This document shows positions 47,201 through 56,573 of a stretch of 64,000 bases of DNA, piece by piece. How positions within the stretch are numbered: position 1 is the stretch's first letter; the number at the start of each line of letters is the position of its first letter. The notes under the pieces were generated by a model. It was not told where the DNA came from. It saw nothing but the letters and a program-made list of their open reading frames with translations, and did no database searches. Source of the stretch: Schizochytrium sp. TIO01 (Eukaryota; Sar; Bigyra; Thraustochytrida; Thraustochytriidae); assembly GCA_004764695.1 (NCBI GenBank), contig SMSO01000032.1:1572501-1636500 (forward strand), written 5' to 3'. The position numbers and the translations under genes are program-made.

Positions 47201-48432
47201 ATGGGCAAGCTTGGGCTGATCTGCGGTAGCCTTCTCGTTATCTTTTATGTGCTGACGGTTCTATGCGCGGCGACGACGGAGACCCGTAGTAGCAGCCATC
47301 GTGGTCAAACAAATCGGCATACGAACAATTGGGCAGTAATTGTTGATACATCGATTTTCTTTTTCAACTACAGACACGCCGCTAATGCTTTATCAATGTA
47401 TCGCACGGTGAAAAAGCTTGGCATACCGGACAACCAAATCATTCTCATGCTCGCGGATGACATGGCGTGCCATCCAAGCAATCCTCTTAAGGCCGAAATA
47501 TTCAATAATCGCAATCGACAAATCGAACTTTATGGTGAAAACATTGAAGTTGATTACAGAGGCGAAGAGGTTACCGTGGAGAATTTCCTTCGCATTTTAT
47601 TAGGTCGTCATCTGCCTGGCACACCTGCGTCAAAACGACTCGACACAAACGAGGGAAGCAACATCTTTATTTATCTATCTGGTAAGTTTAGTTTATAAAC
47701 AACTCAGTTTGCAAGCAAATGGGGAGATTTGCACATATAATGTTGACACATACTGTAGAATACAGTACTGTCAGGATCTTCTGTTGGTTGTTCAAATTCT
47801 ACTCACTACATCACGTCTAAATTGGTTATTGCTATGAGCACCTAGGACATGGAGGTGATGAATTCATTAAGTTTCAGGACTCAGAAGAAATGAGCAGTCA
47901 GGACATTGCTGGAGTGTTTGATCAAATGAAGATTAAAAACAGGTTTAATGAAATTTTCTTTGCGGTGGATACATGTCAAGCAGCAACCTTATATAAGCAC
48001 TTTCAAACGGACGGCGTCATTGCAATGGGATCCTCTCGCCGCAATGAAAACTCATATTCTCACCATAACGACGGAGACTTAGGCACCCCAGTCATTGACC
48101 GATTCACATACCACATGCTCGAATTCATGGACCGTCAAGGATCCAAAGCTAATTTCGGTGACCTTTTGAGGTACCTAACTCCTCAAAAGCTTATGTCTAC
48201 TGCAGCTATGGATACAAGCCACTTCTCAAGACCCGTTAGCAGTGTTCGTCTCACAGACTTCCTTGGATCAGTCTTGCAAGTTGATACAAAACTTGCCAAT
48301 GCTGGCTTCGATCCTACCGCAAACTACACGTCATCTAGTGCAAAAGGAGAGGAGGGGCAGGAAAATGATTCTCAACTTTCCTCAGAAGGTTGCACAGGAC
48401 CAGCAAGAAACAAGCCTTTACACCGAATTTGA
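47201..48432 (+). CDS. GPI8: GPI-anchor transamidase catalytic subunit (GPI8/PIG-K)
   Basis: Two exons, 47201-47681 and 47846-48432, give 355 residues. This caspase-like (C13) cysteine protease cleaves the C-terminal signal of proteins in the ER lumen and attaches the GPI anchor. A signal peptide ([19 protein letters not shown]) is followed by the highly conserved [30 protein letters not shown] and [14 protein letters not shown]. Catalytic His162 is in GHGGDEF and Cys204 in DTCQAA. The intron splits the Gly codon just before the catalytic His. The ending after FLGSVLQV is a hydrophilic Ser/Glu-rich tail without the transmembrane helix found in yeast and human GPI8, so the protein appears soluble, as in trypanosomatids. 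The 3' end converges on the MT-A70 gene. Confidence 0.96.
47682..47845 (+). other. intron of GPI8 (164 bp)
   Basis: Donor GTAAGT and acceptor CACCTAG. Removal joins TCTG with GACATGG to give YLSGHGGDEF, the conserved active-site sequence, so the boundaries are firm. It contains in-frame stops. Confidence 0.95.
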
Positions 48433-48805
48433 AGCAACCTTTTAATTAGCATTACTTTTTGCGTACAAGGGGAAACGAAACAGCCATACAAAAAACTACT
48501 TGGGATTTTTTTCTACCTTTCTTGTACTCAATCAATGTAGAAAACAGAATAGTTTGTGTATTAAATGAAATTTATTGATTGTTTTATATCTGTCGCCATT
48601 CCCATAGTTGATCTTTGTTCATGATGATGGCTTCATTACGGAACGAGGGAAATGCAGTGCGGCAATGTACATATAAAATAATGAGAGGTCTTTACCAGCT
48701 ACCTCCTCTGAACACGCGCAAATGCCTCCTTTACAGCTCATTGCCAATTGAAACCCAATCCTGTTTTTGTTTATTCATTTGTTAGTCACACCATTTTATC
48801 AGCTA
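48433..48805. other. intergenic between convergent GPI8 and MT-A70 genes
   Basis: A 373-bp spacer containing the two 3' ends. I see nothing else. Confidence 0.5.
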
Positions 48806-50179
48806 TCATTTCATGTTTCTTATGTCTTTTGAATCAACAACAAGATCAGCATTCATCAAAGAACTCACATCACGCAAATTGTTTCGCCGCGCAAATATTT
48901 CTAGATAGGATCCTCCCGGCACGAGCTCCTCAATCATCTCATAAATTTCTACGGGTTTCTGACTTTGACCCTGGCGCTCACAATACAGTACATCGCTTCC
49001 AATGTTGCGACGAGTACCAGGGGGGTCTACGTCTCCCTTTTTACCGACCAAACATGTTTCCTTTGCATGCTGAAGATAAAAACCGTGACTTTTAGCGAGG
49101 CGTCGATTTACGGTTTGCTTAACCCAGGCAATTTCATCCACAAGTGTATATCCCCATTTTTCCATCAGCTCTAGGGCAAACTTGTACTTTGCATTAATCA
49201 CCCATACAAAAAGGAAGCCATTCTCCTGTAATGATGGAAACGGAATTCTTTCAATGAACCTGTTGTTTGAATTGTTAAAACGAGAGCAACACAACCCCAC
49301 GCAAGAAGAGCACAATTCAGTTTGTTAGACTTCTCTTTTATAGTTCATTCGCTTTACTCAACAGAGCGCGGAGCCGAAATGTGCTCTGGGTTTCGGTTTA
49401 ACTTACGTATCTGAAAGCTGTTTGTATCCAATTGCTACACCACGAGTTGGGTTAGAGGTAGCAAGCTGCCATGGGGGATCTGTCATAATAACATCGAAAA
49501 GCTTTCCTGTTTTGCGGCGCTGAGTCTCTGCAAGCTTCTTGAAGTTGAAAGTGCGAACATCAGCGCAGATAGGTACACATCGAGGGGGCGGCTTCCACAC
49601 TTCAATTTGCGGCGTTGACGTTGCATCCTTGGGTGGTTCTTCAGATGAACCTGGTTGGTCTGCACTGTTAGATTTCACCCCAACTGCAGGAGCTGGTGCT
49701 GATGTTGCTGATGGTGATGAAGACGATGCTGGTGTTGCTACTTGTGCACCGGTGGTTGCTACTGCAGTAGATTCAGATGTTGCTGCAGCAGAGACCTGCT
49801 TAGATGATTCCGTTTCTGTATCTCCTGAAGTTATCTTCTCAACAGATTGAGATTGCGCAGGAGCGGGGGGTGTTATAGAAGGTTGAGATGCACTCGCCTT
49901 TTCATCTGTCTTGGATACTTTGGGCTCAGAATCAATTTTGTTGTTCGTAGTTGCAGCAGCACTTGAGGAGTCCTCCATCTGCTGGTCTGTTGCAGATGCA
50001 GACTCTGAAGCAGGATCCATGGCCTCGTCGTCATCATCCTGCTGCTGTTGCTGTTGCTCTTCTTCGTATAAGTCAGCAATGATTTCTTGCTCCAGACGAC
50101 ATATCTCCTGACGAGTGGCGTCGATATACTTCAAGAGCTCTCCTTCAGAGAGGCCTCTAAGGTTAGGTGGCAAGTCCAT
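48806..50179 (-). CDS. MT-A70 family N6-adenine methyltransferase, MTA1-like
   Basis: Two exons (50179-49407 and 49259-48806) give about 408 residues. The family transfers methyl groups from SAM to N6 of adenine in RNA or DNA. The start is the ATG at 50179; the frame extends to a TTG at 50251 that is not credible. Residues 1-45 form a helical segment (LLKYIDATRQEICRLEQEI), about 45-185 is Gln/Asp/Ser/Ala-rich linker, and the catalytic domain follows: DVRTFNFKKL, catalytic DPPW at 234-237, NPTRGVAIGYKQL, then from exon 2 NGFLFVWVINAKYKFALELM, KWGYTLVDEIAWVKQ, HAKETCLVGKKGD and YEMIEELVPGG. The DPPWQL...PTRGVAIGY and HGFYLQHAKE strings resemble, from what I know of the family, the MTA1 (AMT1) DNA 6mA methyltransferases of ciliates, algae and early fungi rather than METTL3 or METTL14. 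The subfamily is inference. Confidence 0.85.
49260..49406 (-). other. intron of the MT-A70 gene (147 bp)
   Basis: Donor GTAAGT follows GATAC; acceptor AACAACAG precedes GTTCATTG. Splicing restores the reading frame from YKQLSDT to FIERIPFPSLQ, the expected spacing after the DPPW motif. Length is a multiple of three, but the intron starts with an in-frame stop. Confidence 0.9.
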
Positions 50180-52724
50180 CTTCAATGCCGTTGCCTCCAG
50201 AACACAAGAGACCCCGGACTCAGCCTGCTGACAAGACGCCAGCAAGCGCAAACGACTAGCACGACTAGCCCTGCCAGGCTAACCGGCTACTCGCACCACC
50301 GTCGTGAGTGGAATACGACTTTAGCTGCTCAGTCATAATCTGACGGATTCTTCATCACTTGGCTTTCTCTCGTTCACTCCACCTCGCCGTCGTTAGGCTT
50401 AAGTTCGCTTGCAGGCGAGCGACCCTTAAAAGTAATTTCGGACAAACATTTTATCGAGGCCTCGGATATATCGGTGTTTTTGTTGTTGGTCTTTTTTTGT
50501 CTTTTAACTTGCGGGTTGGGATGAGTAACTTCGGGACCCTTTGATTTTGCTAATTTTGACTTGTGATTCTTTGATTCTCCGGCCTCTCTAAAACGCGTGG
50601 GAGAAAATGTAAAGGTTAGCGAGCCTCATGCGTGGGCCCTGATGCTGTGCAGGCGTCCAGGTGAAATGCGAACTGCGGAGAAGGTGAAATGCGAACTGCG
50701 AAGAAGGTGAAATGCGAACTGCGAAGAAGGTGAAATGCACAGGTTTGTCCGCGCTGGAAGCAAAGTTGACCCCTCTCGTTCGCGATGCCGTCGTGCTTCA
50801 GCGACAGACGACCCTGAGCGCGGATGCCGTGAACTTGTACAACCCCGAGCACCACGCCAGCCCAGGCAGGCAGGCAGCCGCGCGAAGTTGCGTGCCAAGG
50901 AAACGCCCATCCCGGCGAAGATGAACCTCAGCTCTACTCAAAGGCTCCGATGGCACTCTCGGCCTCGTCTCAGATCGCCATGATCTTTGCATGACATTTA
51001 TGATGAGCTTTTGCGGAATGCTTAGCTGTGCCTCGCTGCTCTTCGTCCTTCGCCACGGGAATGCACGCAGCAAGGCCGTCGTGAGGAGACAGAAGACGTG
51101 CTTGCATTGCACAGAATGCACGACGGGAAGTCAGCCTGCTCTTCTCTCATCCTGTCGATGGCTCAGGAGATGGACATGCATGCTCTTTGCGCTATCACAC
51201 TATCCACAATGCCATTCCGTGTGATTGACTGACTCACTCGAGCGCCCTTTCACGTGGCCTTTGAGTGCCATGGAGCGAACCTACGGACGCAGGGAAGAAA
51301 CAAAAGAAGGCGGAGGAGCTTCGCAGGAGATGAACTCACGCCTGCCATGGAGAAGAAGTATGTATCACAGCATCATCATCTGCGGCATCATCAGCGGCAT
51401 CGTGGATTTACGCATCGAGCCTTGAGAGTCGCTCGCAACCTGGGACATGCAGCTCTCACAACTGCAGTCCGCGATTCCTTCTTTCTCGTGTCACAGGTGA
51501 CAGGCAGGGAGCGCTTCCCAGAGCAGGCTCAGCTAGCTTGAGGGAAACGCCGCGGCTGTATGCATGTGTGCATGCATGCATGCATCCATGCATGAAGCAT
51601 GCATGCCCGCAGAACTCGCATAAACTCGGACTTGGCCCGGCAGGTGGATGGCTGCCTTGGCGTCTGTTCTCCAGACCTGCTGGCCACAAACCTGGAGAAC
51701 CTCGAGCGCAAGGCATTGTCGGGAGGTCGCTCTGAACAGATAGATCTCTCAAGTTCCTGCTGCTTACCAGCCGGCCTACCTGAAGCTAGGTACGACCTCC
51801 CTCCCTTGAAAACACAAGCCCGCCCGCCCGCCTAAGCCCCAATAGGCCGCGCCTACTGTGCAGGCCTTCATCAAAGAAGCCTGAATTCGAGTGGCTTTAT
51901 CGCGATGGTTTCTGCGTTCCGCTGTTCTTCCGGAGAGAACGCGGCACAGAGAACGATAGGTATGATGGATGTATATATGTATGTATGTATGTATCATACG
52001 TACACACCAAGTATGTCCCTACAGAGGCTGAGCTTCGCAGGTATGAGGATTGGGATTGATTGTCTCCGCCGCGACGACGGTGTAACGTGAAGCGCTCGCC
52101 GGAGGAGCTCAAGGCTCGGCCCGAGAGGAGGAGGCCTGCCTGCTTCCATCGCGCCAATGCAGGCAGCTAAGCAGCCTTCTCAGGCGACCTCCGAACCCAC
52201 TCGAAGCGACGCTCTTCGCGAAGATGTGAAGGCGGAAAGCCGACTTCGAGTTGTTCAGAACCACGCCGCAGACTGAGGCGAGGCAGTTATAGTTAGTTCC
52301 TGGCGAGCGAGCTAGCTACACGATACGGTAGGAATCACTAGGAGAGGGACGGGTGTTTGAGTTTATTTTTGAAAATTGGAATAAGAAGTATGAATTGAAG
52401 ATGGACGTCGACAGAGGAAATCATCGAAGGACCGCAAAGAACCCTTAGCGAGCGCAGTAGGAGTGGCGGTAGTAGTGGAGAGGATGTGGGAATAGTGACC
52501 ATAAAGGACACGAAGGGTGTAAGAGGTAGGTAGGTTCGTGGTAAGAGTTACTTTACAGAGAGAGAGAGAAGGAGGTCGGGACTATCTTGACCCAAGGGAA
52601 GAAGCAAGAGATGAAATGAAATGAGATGAAAGCAAATCCAAAACCAGAACTGGCCTGCGAAGGACGAAGCACCTCGGAGAAGAGCGAAAGCAGCAGAAGA
52701 AACGAAACACAACAGGGAAAGAAG
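50180..52724. other. 2.5 kb divergent intergenic region, MT-A70/DJ-1
   Basis: It holds both promoters. The middle (50620-52300) is GC-rich with many short, unconvincing frames. Repeats include a 23-bp minisatellite (listed separately), GCAT-type alternating purine-pyrimidine DNA (about 51559-51606), ATGT units (about 51972-51996) and AGGTAGGTAGGT at 52524-52535. No gene is supported. Confidence 0.45.
50660..50738. repeat. 23-bp tandem repeat
   Basis: Three full 23-bp copies begin at 50660, 50683 and 50706 with a partial copy from 50729. The unit starts GGTGAAATGCGAACTGCG; the first copy differs by one base. Confidence 0.93.
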
Positions 52725-53417
52725 ATGAAGGTCCTTATGGTGCTTACCTCTAATGACAAGCTCGGCGAATACGACGAGCAGACCGGGTGGTATCTTCCCG
52801 AGTGCGCTCACCCGTACCATGTCTTTAAGCAGGCAGGAAATGTGGAGATGGTGGCAGCTAGCCCCAAGGGAGGCGTCGCGCCGATCGATGAGAGCTCTGT
52901 AGATGCCAGCAAAGAAGACAAGGTTTCTATGAACCTTTGGGAAGACCAAGACTTTAAGGCTTTTGTTGAGAACACTAAGAAGATCGCCGATGTGAAGAGT
53001 GACAAGTTTGATGCCGTCTTTGTAGTTGGTGGATTTGGCACCATGTGGGATCTCCCTCAGGATTCCGATCTCCAGGAAATTATCCGCAACACGTACGAAA
53101 ACGGTGGGATTGTCAGCGCCGTCTGCCACGGCCCGTGTGCTTTGACTCAGGTCAAGCTCTCCGATGGAAGCTATCTCGTCAAGGATAAGAAGGTTGCAGC
53201 CTTCACTGATGACGAGGAGCGCGCGGTCGATCGTTTGCACAAGATTCCGTTCACCAATGAACAGAAGTTTATGGAGATCGGCGCTGTTTACACCAAGCGC
53301 TCGCCTTGGTCACCCCACGTGGTTGTCGATGGTCGCCTTATCACCGGACAGAACCCTGCCTCCGCCACGGGTGTTGCTACTGCAGTTCTTGCCAAGGTTG
53401 CCGGTGTCGACTACTAA
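52725..53417 (+). CDS. DJ-1/PfpI family protein, Hsp31-type glyoxalase III
   Basis: A 230-residue class I glutamine-amidotransferase-like protein. The best start is the ATG at 52725 (MKVLMVLTSN begins the first beta strand); an earlier in-frame ATG at 52626 adds a polar, charged, unstructured 33-residue stretch and may be leader. Catalytic Cys134-His135 lie in the nucleophile elbow SAVCHGPCAL, with Glu26 in GWYLPECAHP, the Glu/Cys/His set seen in yeast Hsp31 and related cofactor-independent glyoxalases that turn methylglyoxal into D-lactate. VGGFGTMWDL (101-110) and FTDDEE are typical of the Hsp31 branch. It has no targeting signal, so it is probably cytosolic. Codon use is biased to C-ending codons. 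It converges on the GT61 gene (192-bp spacer). Confidence 0.93.
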   Translation: MKVLMVLTSNDKLGEYDEQTGWYLPECAHPYHVFKQAGNVEMVAASPKGGVAPIDESSVDASKEDKVSMNLWEDQDFKAFVENTKKIADVKSDKFDAVFVVGGFGTMWDLPQDSDLQEIIRNTYENGGIVSAVCHGPCALTQVKLSDGSYLVKDKKVAAFTDDEERAVDRLHKIPFTNEQKFMEIGAVYTKRSPWSPHVVVDGRLITGQNPASATGVATAVLAKVAGVDY

Positions 53418-53609
53418 AATTCTGATTTCACATTGTAGGCTAAATTCCACAGTTTTATTCTTTTTTCTTTTAAATAACAAAGATATTATTGTTTATCCAA
53501 ATATTCATCCTAGGTGCCTCTTCATTTTGACACAAATTAATACACATAACATCCATGCCCGTGACGACATTGACCAGTAGTAGGCTCACACTCCCCTTCA
53601 GTATCTATC

Positions 53610-55589
53610 TTAGTCATCAACTAGTGCAATTAGAGCCTTTCGTAAAGTATTTCTCCATGCATCAACTTCAAGTGCGACATCTTGATCTCGAAGAGGATGC
53701 ACGCCATTGATATCTGAGTGCAGATAGTCACTATCAATTCCATGCCACCCAGCATTTGGATCACGCAGAACACTAGGCTCGTGGACAACAACACGGACAC
53801 CTAGCCACCTAGCTAGCCGAGCGTACACCCATCGATATCCGAAATATTCTGGAGGCATCACGAGGATCAGTACAGCACGTTCGGGGAGAAAGGCTACATT
53901 CGAACACCCTTGTCCATGGACACAACACAGGATACGCGTACGTTGAAAGAGTGACCATTGCTTCGCGAAATCCAGGCGCTCTACCACTACGTCTCGTATC
54001 GACAAACCAATGGGTTCAAAGATTTCAGAGGCTTGGAGCTTTGCTTCACGCAGATTTAAAAATTTACGATGACCTTTGCGCTTAATAAAGGTAAACAAAC
54101 CTCCTAGACCACGTGAGGACTCTTGCAAAACTGGAAAATGTCTTGAGACACGAGCCTGGACAGCCCGGCGAAACGCAATTCCTCTTGCTTTCATCGCGGC
54201 ATCGTTCACTTCAACATCAAATGGTTTTACAAAAGGGAGTTTTGGGGCTTCAAGAAACAGATTTTCGAAACAGTAAGTCGACTGCCTTGATGCGATGCGC
54301 AGGGCCTGCATAGCATGTACTTCTCTAAAGAAAAGTTTCAACAAGCCTAATGGACTATCCAAGCTGTTAGCAGCTTTAAGAATATTTTGCAGCTTAGCGC
54401 GTTGTTCATCATGTCCAACATCAATAAAAATCGTCGTTCTGCTTGTTTCAAAGCCGGCACGAGACAGGCGGTCATAAAGTGGGATAATCAGGTCCGCTAG
54501 AAGATGGTAGATATTAACCAATGACCAGACAGAGACAAAAACTACAGGGTCTTTTGACATTGCGTCACAATTCAGCTGTTGGATACCAGTAGCACGGGTC
54601 TCTCCCAAGCCAAGATCTTTCAAATATGGCTGGAAATGGGCACGAGCCATGAGCCATTCTGTGGCATCCGCAGCTTGGGCTCTAGCATATCGCTCTGCAC
54701 CCAGAGCGAAAAGGACTCGGCCTTGTGCAAAGCCACAGCTCCGACACCAAGAGTCTAGAGAGTCACCAGGTATGGCCCGCGAGAATTCGCTATCAACGAT
54801 TTCTGATTTGTCAACTACAATAGGTGAGCGAGTAAAAAGCCCTTTGTCAAGCAGAATTGTGTCCTGATAAGCGCTGCAGGCAAGTGTGCATGCAGCATAC
54901 TCTTCTTTAGCATCTTTGCATATGTCTTTTAGTGCAGATTTATGCAAGGTTGCGTTAGACCAGTCCACCTCTTGCGCATAACAGGACTGTAAGTGCCCTA
55001 AAGACAAACGACATGGATGAGAAGTTCCACATACACACGAATAGCTTCCGCTAACCACTGCTTTCAAGTTAGCGCGTCCACGAGTCGAATAAAAAAGCTC
55101 CTCCACAGAGTGAGCACTCGCAAGATCTGTTAATGTCTGTCCAGCCACAAGGCAGCTCACGTGAATACGAAGGTTCTCAACAATTGCCTTTTCGGCATAT
55201 TTCCAAGGCGTTGAGGTGGATGTTGGAATCCAAACATCCGTATTAAAAGAGCTTTGAATGAGGTCATCAACCGTGATTATGATGCGAAGTTTCCAAGGAT
55301 CTGGAATCCGTGCATGTCGTGTCCCAGCCTCGAAGTCCAGTTTAATATCCAGACCTAGAGGGAGTTCGTGAAATGGTTTTACGACTTGCCAGTTCCGGCT
55401 TGCCTCAAAAGAACGTTTGAAATTTTCATCAGAAGACCCCAGTTTTGCTGCTGACGCCGCTGTGTCACCCACCCCTTTGATATCTTCAAAGCACTCAAGA
55501 CCTGCTACTGCAAACCCCAGCAGCATACAAATCACGAAGCATATAGCGATTGGCAGTCTACCAAAGTTGAAGTTGCAGCCCACCTGCAT
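53610..55589 (-). CDS. GT61 (DUF563) family glycosyltransferase, type II membrane protein
   Basis: A 659-residue intronless protein. A short N-terminal cytosolic stretch and one hydrophobic segment (LPIAICFVICMLLGFAVAG, about 12-30) make a type II membrane or secreted topology likely, probably Golgi/ER lumen. The C-terminal half matches GT61: SVWSLVNIYHLLADLIIPLY, VVVERLDFAKQ and the hallmark CCVHGQGCSNVAFLPERA (HG at about 558) followed by VMPPEYFGYRW. The N-terminal half (30-330) is Cys-containing and not recognised. GT61 enzymes include xylosyl- and GlcNAc-transferases such as EOGT and POMGNT2; which sugar and acceptor are used here cannot be told. It belongs with the secretory-pathway genes of the window. 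Confidence 0.85.
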   Translation of the reverse strand: MQVGCNFNFGRLPIAICFVICMLLGFAVAGLECFEDIKGVGDTAASAAKLGSSDENFKRSFEASRNWQVVKPFHELPLGLDIKLDFEAGTRHARIPDPWKLRIIITVDDLIQSSFNTDVWIPTSTSTPWKYAEKAIVENLRIHVSCLVAGQTLTDLASAHSVEELFYSTRGRANLKAVVSGSYSCVCGTSHPCRLSLGHLQSCYAQEVDWSNATLHKSALKDICKDAKEEYAACTLACSAYQDTILLDKGLFTRSPIVVDKSEIVDSEFSRAIPGDSLDSWCRSCGFAQGRVLFALGAERYARAQAADATEWLMARAHFQPYLKDLGLGETRATGIQQLNCDAMSKDPVVFVSVWSLVNIYHLLADLIIPLYDRLSRAGFETSRTTIFIDVGHDEQRAKLQNILKAANSLDSPLGLLKLFFREVHAMQALRIASRQSTYCFENLFLEAPKLPFVKPFDVEVNDAAMKARGIAFRRAVQARVSRHFPVLQESSRGLGGLFTFIKRKGHRKFLNLREAKLQASEIFEPIGLSIRDVVVERLDFAKQWSLFQRTRILCCVHGQGCSNVAFLPERAVLILVMPPEYFGYRWVYARLARWLGVRVVVHEPSVLRDPNAGWHGIDSDYLHSDINGVHPLRDQDVALEVDAWRNTLRKALIALVDD

Positions 55590-56573
55590 CTTTGCAGAAG
55601 AGGTTTTCTGCTACAAAGCCAGTCTAGCCTCAGTAAGGTTCAACTCCTCTTGAGAGACCCTTTGAGGTTATTAGCACGAGCAGAGTCTCTGTGAGTCCAT
55701 CCAGAATGACCAGCACGTATCCGCGTTTGGCTTGCAAGCAGTCTTGGTCCCTTTATTCACCAAGATTATAATAATCAAGATGAAAATTTGACAGCTTTTT
55801 ATCCACAGCATCTTCTCAGATTTTCTAAATTATTTTCTCTTGCAATTAAATCAATTATGCTGAGGGCCCAAAGCAGACAGACTCCCAGGCAAGCCTAAGC
55901 GTGGGATTTCGAACAAGTTGCACCTGAAGTGCTTCCGTCAATTATTTTGAGATTCCACCATGACTGCATTCGCATTGGAGGCAGCAGAGGAATTTCCCAA
56001 ATCTTTCGCTCCGTTCAAGTTGTTTCTTTTTCTCGTTCTGTCTGTCTGTCTTTTGCATTTGTCTTCTTCTTCTCTTCTTCTTCTTCTTCTTCTTCTTCTT
56101 CTTGTTGTTGTCTTAGTTTTGGAAAAGAAAAAGATCAAACCAGCATAGTAATATAACACAATGAAAAAAATTAATGAAAGAAGCTAAAGAAAGGAGAAAA
56201 AAAAAACGAATCAATGCATGCAGACAGCCCAGCAAAATAGGCTCAAGTCTGCGCTGGTGAGCCCTTCGGTGGCGCCGTGAGGGCTTGGACTTTTTTATTG
56301 TTCTCTATACGGTAACACGGCCTCACAACGGCCCTCAAACGCAGCGAATAATCTTGTACGCCTGTTGCTTTTGCTCTGCATGCTTTTGCTGTCTCACTGG
56401 GCGGGGCAACTCAACACAACGTTACCAGGAGACAACGCTCTGAGACAAGAGCAGAAAAGCGGAGCATAAAGCGTAGAAAGTAAAGCCTTGAGGACGTGAG
56501 AGGCAAGCGAAAATAAAGGTCGCTAGATTGGTAGACGAGAGAAGTTTTAGTGTTGCCGAAGTGGGACTCGATA
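55590..56573. other. divergent intergenic region, GT61/HEAT gene
   Basis: 984 bp holding both promoters. It includes a (TTC)n tract at about 56062-56103 and an A-rich patch near 56160-56210. No gene is supported; short frames reflect the TTC repeat. Confidence 0.5.
56062..56103. repeat. (TTC)n microsatellite
   Basis: About thirteen TTC units with one TC slip, followed by TTG units. Confidence 0.9.

Noticed and set aside
50180-50251. 24-residue N-terminal extension of the MT-A70 protein
   Set aside because: It would start at TTG; the first ATG is at 50179.
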